Program-made: the position numbers and the translations under genes
Assembly (NCBI GenBank): GCA_951230915.1
Contig: OX579634.1
Span: 682,001-746,000, forward strand
Direction: 5' to 3'
Source: Antitrichia curtipendula
Taxonomy: Eukaryota > Streptophyta > Bryopsida > Hypnales > Leucodontaceae
DNA: 64,000 nt
Shown here: one piece after another, positions 57,515 through 64,000 of the stretch
Numbering within the stretch: the first letter of the stretch is position 1
How the letters are laid out: each line of letters opens with the position of its first letter
Notes under the pieces: model-generated
What the model was told of the DNA's origin: nothing
The model's input: only the letters and a program-made list of their open reading frames with translations
The model's database searches: none

Positions 57515-58424
57515 CTTCTGAAGTTCTTGGTTGTGATTTTAACAAAAATGCTCCAAAACTACCATTTCTAACACAAGTAAAAAAAATTAGAAAAAAATGT
57601 TTTTGGACACATGTAATTGTAGGATCTTGTAGTGTGATGGTTTGAGAAGATGTGGAAATTTTTTTAGAAACTTCCACCACAAGATATTAGCATGTGAAGT
57701 GACAAAAATCCTTTTTTCGACCCTGTCAAAAAAATCGTTCAACAAAACTTCACAAGGTCACATTTGTATGTAAGAATGTCCATGTTGGTGGTGCTTCTTT
57801 GAATTCATTCTTCAAGGCAAGTTGGCTACATGCTTGAAATTTTTTTAATTGTTTGGAATTGTATAACAATAAGAAAAAAAATAGTAAGTATGAAGAAGTA
57901 GAGGATGATTCAAATACTAAATTGTTAGGAATTTAATTATGGAATTGGAAAATGCCAAATAATCCCAATGGGTGTAATGTTGTAATAAACAATCTACAAT
58001 TTTTTATTTTATTTTATTTTATTAATATTGAAAATTGAGTTAAATAAAGGACTTCAAAGTTTATCTTAGAAGAGAAATTCCATATTACCCGCAAACTAAA
58101 ACTCTTCATAACTTTCATCTCACTGATCAAAATGGAATGATTCAAAGCTTTTCAAATGTATAAAAATCTAGAATTTTTATTTTATTTATGAAAAAAGTGA
58201 TCTTTTCTTGTCTGCCCAGGATGCCCGAGTTGGAAAAGAAACAACATTGTGCATTATAACTTTTTACTTGTATACTCAAATGAAATGAAATTTAGCACTC
58301 ATGGAAGACATTCCTCATCTACACCTTGTAAAAAAAATCCAACCTAATTAAGTCAAATCTTTGCTCACATTTACTTGCCCCCCAAAGTTATGTTGACAAA
58401 AATACAAGGCTAGTCTTTTAGGAA
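57515..58424 (-). mobile_element. TTAA-type MITE, family B
   Basis: Same orientation as 13134-14078 and alike through GGACACATGTAATTGTAGGATC, GTTTGAGAAGATGTGG and GGAATGATTCAAAGCTTT. The right end CTTTTAGGAA meets TTAA at 58425-58428. The left end has no clear TTAA and is approximate. Confidence 0.6.
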
Positions 58425-58907
58425 TTAATGGAAATCTAGGATACTTGAATGGATACATGGACAAAAATGGGTGTTTTCACCTTATGTGCAAAGATTTGTA
58501 ACTTATCTCTTAAGCACCCAAATCCTTTCACATTCTTTCCTATATCATTATAAAAAATACACTATTAACCTTAATTTCAACAAATTTGTCATAGAAAAAG
58601 TGTGGCTTTTTTAAAACTCAAGCATTGGTTTAGATGAATGAGAAGTTTTGTGGTAAAAACAATTCCTAAAACATCTTTGTTTGTTGTGTAGAATTAGAAG
58701 GTAGGAGTGATAAGGGTTTTACTTAACTTAGTGAAGGACATATGTTTCATTATTACCAAACAACAATTCTCATCTTTCATTTCTCCATGCAAAAATGACA
58801 TCATCATGCATGTCCGAGTGCATGTCTTTGGAGTTGAGTGTACCATTCTAAATTTCTACAAACATTGACCAAGAGGGATGGAATTGAGGGATCTCATTTT
58901 CAATATT

Positions 58908-60300
58908 CACTATAAGAAAACGGAGTTCTTTTTAACGTCTCTTAAAACGTGGGTCTGCATTTTCTTTGATCAAAACTAGGTCATCCATGACGTCACCTAA
59001 AATCCGTTATAACTGACGAGCAGAAACATAGGTAAATTTCTAAAAACATGTCCAATTTCTGCTTGTTTTTTTGTGACGTCTTCCACGACAAGGTTTTCAA
59101 GATGAAGCAAAAAGAGGCACGTGGATGACATGTAGGCGCCACGTGAGCGCCACAAGGGCGGGCATGGCCACGTGGGCTATTTTTTCATCCGTCAAGGAAG
59201 TGATGTGTGGTATGACATGGACCCGTAAAAACAGTGACGTGGACCCCTTAAAATATTGACATGGATTCCGACAGTGCTGACATGGACTTGGTTCGGCCAG
59301 GTTAGGGGTATTTGGTACTGTTCCAGCAGACGTTGCCTACGACGTCCTATTGTTTTTCATGACATCAAAGTTGACGGAACGTGTCACGCATAATAAGGTG
59401 GATATTGAACGGGGTGTTGTTCGAGTCACTTTCATAGATAGGGTGACGTTGACAATGACATTACATTAGACATTGTGTCATGTACTATAGGTGTCAAACT
59501 CCTGGGTCCGTGTATTGGCTAACATTCTATTAGACAGCTACTAGAAGTGATGGTTCTGAGTGAGGTGCTTCCACTAGCATTTTTGAAGACACGGATTCAA
59601 CAGAGACGTCAGATACTATCGAGGTTCATGTTCACTGCAACAACAACATTGACAGCACTAGCTAATGTCAATATGTGCAGCAACATCCCAGGTGGCTCTT
59701 TGGGCCACGGTGGCGTTGTGTGGGACGCCAATGACATCAAATTCCTGCTTGTGTGGGCACTGCTAGTGGCACGTCTTATAAAATGAGCGGTTTTAGTCTT
59801 GAAGGGATTAAACATGTCAGCAACTATCTTCTTAAGCTCATGGCTACTGAAATTACTACAGTCATTGCGCATTCCTACAATGCAAGAGGATAAGCCACCA
59901 CAAGTACAAATGAAAAATCTGAAAAAAGTAAAATAGAACACACATATGTCATTACAAAATGTAGTGGCACACATTGTCAAACACATGTTGCTACAAAAAA
60001 ATCATATCTCCATGGACACTGACGCCAATGGAGAGGGTAGTAGGCTACTTCCGAGCACATTCAACAGTGCTTGTTTGCTCCTATGGTGATCCCAGACCTG
60101 GGGGACCGAGATTTGGTTATGGACAAAAAATTGACAGCGTTAGGTGTTTTTCCAGACGTCGTTGGTGACGACGCTTGACTCCCATGACGTCATCTACGGT
60201 GTGATTGCCGGGCTATTACTTCTTGCAACTTGCTTCCGGTTTCTTTGCACTTCCCACCTATCACATTATGTCGTCACAGAGAGACCACCAAAACGTTTTG
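58908..60300 (+). mobile_element. Possible CACTA-like left end with GACGTC-rich subterminal region
   Basis: CACTATAAGAAAACGGAG at 58908 has the form of a CACTA terminal repeat. The following 1.3 kb is rich in ACGTC words (AACGTCTC, CATGACGTCACC, GTGACGTCTTCC, TACGACGTCC, CCATGACGTCATC), as CACTA subterminal regions often are. The inverse end (CTTATAGTG) was not found before 64000, so the extent is unknown. Overlapping ORFs at 59547-59986 are not supported as genes. Confidence 0.35.
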
Positions 60301-60341
60301 CATGAGCATTACAGTAGCAAGAACTTTCAAAAACAAGTCCA

Positions 60342-60954
60342 TCATACATAGTGACAACCCGAACATGAGCTAATGACTTTTTCAATGAAAGGCTTTGGGA
60401 TGCCATTCAATTGTGTACCCACAATCCACCCATCCTCTCCAATTTTGGCAACTGTGTCCTTACATGCTTCATGTCTTTCACCCCCATGGTGCGCTTTTAA
60501 TACAATTGAGGACCATTCTTCCACATATGGGATGAAAAGATGGGGATGTTTTTTTATTGAACAAGTGCTCTTCTCCATTTGCCCTTGTTTGTACTCCAAA
60601 TTGTCTTCCATACCTTTTCCACTTTTTCATAATTCCTTTGTGACACGCTTCCAATGAAGCTCCATCTTGACTAAAGAAATTAGGATCCAAGGTGCTAATA
60701 GTGTCCGTCGAAGGTACTATCCTCCCATTGCACCAATCAACAAAATAATTTCCCAATTGCCGCTTAAAGGAATAATACATTGTATGCAAAAACAAAGAAG
60801 GATCCAAATCTTCTTCTTGAACTCCACCCACATTCTCTCCACCGTCAACTTCTTCATCACTCTCTAGAAGTGGTGGTAAATTGAAGTCAATTTCATCATC
60901 CGAAAGAAGATCATCGAGGTTGAGAACCTCAAAAATGTCTCCTATATCATCCAT
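60342..60954 (-). pseudogene. Transposon-like protein with integrase-type zinc motif, frameshifted
   Basis: The first frame starts at ATG (complement of 60952-60954) with an acidic leader (DLLSDDEIDFNLPPLL, EEDLDPSLFLHT) and runs through KGIMKKWKRYGRQF. Homology-like sequence then continues in a second frame ending at 60342 (YVEEWSSIVLKAHHGGERH, GIPKPFIEKV, CSGC). The switch fits a seven-base A/T run at about 60547-60553. The second part has H-x4-H-x35-C-x2-C, near the H2C2 zinc motif at the N-terminus of retroviral-type and Ginger integrases. No DDE core follows before the stop at 60342. It looks like the front part of an integrase-bearing element protein, truncated and probably dead. The family is uncertain. 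Confidence 0.45.
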
Positions 60955-61150
60955 TGCTCTACACTTTTACTCTCATCCCACTTCCATTGCAACCAACTTC
61001 TTGGATTCTTGAACAACTACTTGAATTGTTATATCTACACAACCAACCCACAATAATGTTAGTATAAGACAAACAACTCCAAATTTTCAAGTGTTCAAAA
61101 TCACCCCATCAAATTGTCCATTATACATATTCCATCACATTTCATTTATA

Positions 61151-61660
61151 TGCAATTGATGGCGGTCTCCACCACCCTTTTCATTTGATGGTGCTTTAAA
61201 GCATGTGCTCAAATTTTTGCAAAGACGTGGCGAAGACCACCATCCCCTAATCCCCTTAGCCCATGTAGTGCTTTAAACAACATGCTCAAATTTTTGCAAG
61301 TGATGGCAAACCCGCCCACCACATTGCCCTAATGGTGCCCATATCCACTTCAAAATGATTGAACATGTGGTGAAGGTTACCACCAATTTTCAAGAGGTGG
61401 TGCTCATTGCCACTACTTCAAATACAATGAGCACTTCCACTTCAAACCTTGGCCAATGAGAACCCTACCACATGTTTATTTAGTTGAAAGTAGTAGTGGT
61501 GACCACCACCCTCTTGGCCAAGTGGTGCTACCCAATGTGTATCCAAATTTTGATTGTGGTGATAGTCACCATCATTTCCATGCTAATTTTCATTTTGCAA
61601 TGGTAGCCATCAGCACCACCTTTTTCACTGTCGTGCTTTTTAGAGGAACTTACCACCTTA
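61151..61660. repeat. Degenerate GGTGGT/ACCACC-rich repeat region
   Basis: Words GTGGTG, ACCACC and CACCAC recur throughout. A clearer pair, GTGCTTTAAAGCATGTGCTC (about 61190) and GTGCTTTAAACAACATGCTC (about 61269), each followed by AAATTTTTGCAA, shows an old tandem unit of roughly 80 bp. No gene supported. Confidence 0.6.
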
Positions 61661-61975
61661 AACTCACTTCCAAGTGCTCCTTGTAGCACTTATTAACTCA
61701 TAATGTCACCAAAGGTTGCAATGTTCTAATACTACACATGCCACGCACATACAATATTAGTTTCCAATTCAAGTAACGAAGTTCTCCATTCTTTTGTCAC
61801 ACCCAACTCTTAGTTCAAATATTTAACTCCCACAAGACACCGGACATGTCATTTGATGACATGGGGCGGAACTTCCATTGATGTCCAAGCACCTAGTTTA
61901 GACACTACTCTACACCAGTGCTAACTGCCCTTGAATGGGACTCAACTCCCCACTAGGCCTAACCTACTTTACTTT

Positions 61976-62030
61976 GGGACTCACTCACCGGGACTCACTA
62001 AGCGGGACTCACCAAATAAGACTCGCACAT
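61976..62030. repeat. 14-bp tandem repeat, about four units
   Basis: GGGACTCACTCACC, GGGACTCACTAAGC, GGGACTCACCAAAT and AAGACTCGCACATG follow one another. Confidence 0.75.
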
Positions 62031-62268
62031 GGCCTAGTGTAGAGCGAGATACATCCAACCGGTATCAAGGAGTGCACAAGCACTCCGTGGTAACACACAA
62101 GTGGTGGTGAGGCTCCAACACCAATCTCACCACCCGTAGCCATTTTGACTCACCAAGGCAGCATTTGGGAGTGAGGAGGGAGACCACCCCTCCTCATAGT
62201 ACTCTCTGTGGGATTCAACAGCCCCCCCCCTCATCCTATGGGTCCACGGGAGTACTCATAACACTCCC

Positions 62269-62299
62269 CAACTTGGAAGACCACCCGATTCCAAGTTGG
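62269..62299. other. Short hairpin
   Basis: CCAACTTGGA and TCCAAGTTGG form a perfect ten-base stem around an eleven-base loop. Function unknown. Confidence 0.6.
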
Positions 62300-64000
62300 T
62301 TCCCCAAAACCAGGTGCCAAAAGACTTCCGATCTTCCTATCTGCATAACTTTTACTTACAGGATCCAAATCTAAAATTAGAGACAATTTTATTAATCTAC
62401 TCTTTTTGTAGATCACCATGAACTACTCATTTTCTCAATTCCAATAATTTACAAGGAAGTTATGGCCCTCCAAAGATCCGAGTCCCCCATGAGTGTAGTA
62501 TTTCGGGACTCTCTCCTCTTTGTCAATCCATAACTTTTATCTCAAATCTTGTCTCTTCTTAATCCTTAGCATTCTAGAAAGCTGATCTCTTAATCTTTCT
62601 AGTGATATGTGGCATGACCCATTTGGCTAAAGGACTCATCCTCAAACCCCTACTCCCACGTCCTATACCTTGGTATACGACTTGGACATTGCCAACTTCG
62701 AGGAGGCATAAATTTTGACTTACAACTTGGATCCTTGAGTTTTTTAGACTCATGAATGAGTCTTCTTACAAGCTTTCCAAAAATGTGTAGTACGTTAGTA
62801 TATTTGTCCCGAGAAAATAGTTACAATGCTCTAATTGATCGGGACTCCAAATTCCTCACACCCCATCTCTTGCATGGCTTGGGGAGTCATCCTCAACATC
62901 CTCCTTTTTTACTAAAGTGGCACAAGCACACTTCAAGATGAGGGGGCGTGATGCCCTCATTCCCACTTGGTGGTGGTGACAGTCACCGCCCTACCCACAC
63001 TCTATGCTAGGTGATATGCACCATTTTGCTTTGGCGTTCGATCTATACCATCCAATCCTTTCAGGTCTCTCAATATTTCTAAGTTATAACTTCTAATTAT
63101 TGTGGAGCGTGCTCCATTGGTGATGATAAAAGAATCTTTAAAAACACCCAAATCATTGTGCGAGGCACCCTAAATTCCAAATATGCTTCAATCATATGTA
63201 TGTATCATATATATGCTCAAAGTTTTATGATATATGTGTTTATGGCAATTCCAATGTACGGTAGTGAGTATTATTTGAATATGTTCTAAGAATTTAAAGA
63301 GTATTCAAAGCTTGTTAATTCACATGTGCCTAATGTCCCTAACCTCAAAAGTAGAGGGTACTCACATTAATAAAATGTAAACTATTTTTTTTGAAAGTTC
63401 AATCTTATTTAAACATTAAAAGGAAAATGGAAGTGAAACATCTGAAGTAAACAAGATTATTATGAATTGATGTTTCTTTAACATTTATTCATCTTCAATT
63501 CTAAATAGTATAAATGTGTCGTCTTCATTAAAAGACATCCATAAAGTTGAGTTTCAAATAAAATTTATAGATGTTTTTCAAATCGATTTATAGAATAAAA
63601 CTTCATCCAATTCACTAAAATTACAATTTCAACACTTTGATTTTTGTAATATTTTATGATTGGTTGAAATAGTAGTGAAGTGGTTTATTTGAGATTTTGT
63701 TTTGTAGAGGTGTCTTCAACTTTTCTTGGATCCAATGAGATGATAGTTTTCTAGGTTGAAATGTTGCACAATATGTAATTTTTTTTTCCAATGTTGTACA
63801 TCGAGTTCTTTTGGTCAATCATTCCAACATTCATGAGATAAAGAGAATCTTTTTTTCATACAATGTAAACAATAATATTATATATTTAACCTAAATCCTA
63901 TAAATAAAATTTGACATTCCTAATTTAAATTTTAATCCATATGGTATCTATGATTGCAATCACCTAGGTTTGAAAAAAAATTGAATCTAAATTATTTTAA
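62300..64000. other. Intergenic, no gene seen
   Basis: C/T-rich to about 63000 and then strongly AT-rich to the window edge. Only short unsupported ORFs. Confidence 0.45.

Noticed and set aside
61976..62030. CRISPR-like short repeats
   Set aside because: Units are only 14 bp, directly adjacent, imperfect and without spacers, in a plant genome.

Overview
This 64 kb window is nuclear DNA of a land plant. Coding sequences are interrupted by GT-AG introns, there is an F-box gene of the plant type, and promoter elements of plant type (CCAAT, G-box, TGACGTCA, TATA) are visible. Large AT-rich intergenic spaces are packed with DNA transposons and their small non-autonomous relatives (MITEs). No bacterial operon, plasmid, phage or CRISPR signature is present. 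The exact taxon cannot be told from the sequence; a bryophyte or other seed-free plant is my guess only.

Three host genes look intact. (1) 16.9-19.9 kb: a four-exon gene for a 737-residue protein with a signal peptide or anchor, an EF-hand, a SAM domain, a fibronectin-III domain, a membrane segment and a Cys/His zinc finger. Its first half resembles the luminal half of animal STIM calcium sensors. (2) 31.1-32.7 kb: a three-exon gene for a 282-residue protein with about six membrane spans. (3) 43.4-44.5 kb: a single-exon F-box protein of 368 residues. Less certain are a minus-strand set of exon-like ORFs (39.8-42.0 kb), a minus-strand exon-like ORF head to head with the F-box gene (43.0-43.2 kb) and a minus-strand ORF at 15.5-16.0 kb. 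A broken piece of a TFIIF-alpha (RAP74) gene lies at 22.4-23.1 kb, minus strand, with an intron still in it. A compact promoter-like block with no gene behind it lies at 11.6-11.8 kb.

The rest is a layered transposon record. At the left edge is a whole hAT element (112-6107) with an 8-bp target duplication, a three-exon transposase reading frame and two in-frame stops. A second, unspliced hAT relative lies at 36.1-38.0 kb, broken by two stops and an 80-bp tandem duplication. A decayed CENP-B/pogo-type transposase lies at 28.6-29.5 kb. A short CACTA element (25100-26427) has a TCT target duplication and carries a palindromic insert. A protein fragment with an integrase-like zinc motif lies at 60.3-61.0 kb.

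Two MITE groups dominate the spacers. One is flanked by TTAA with CCCTA-type ends (piggyBac-like: 9.7, 13.1, 45.0, 45.4, 47.4, 53.9, 54.8 and 57.5 kb). The other is flanked by TA with AGGTAG...CTACCT ends (Tc1/mariner-like: 14.3, 46.9, 50.1, 51.1, 51.3 and 52.7 kb). A third 444-bp family (33.4 and 46.0 kb) has one copy inserted inside a TTAA element whose uninterrupted relative, 8 kb away, preserves the empty target site.
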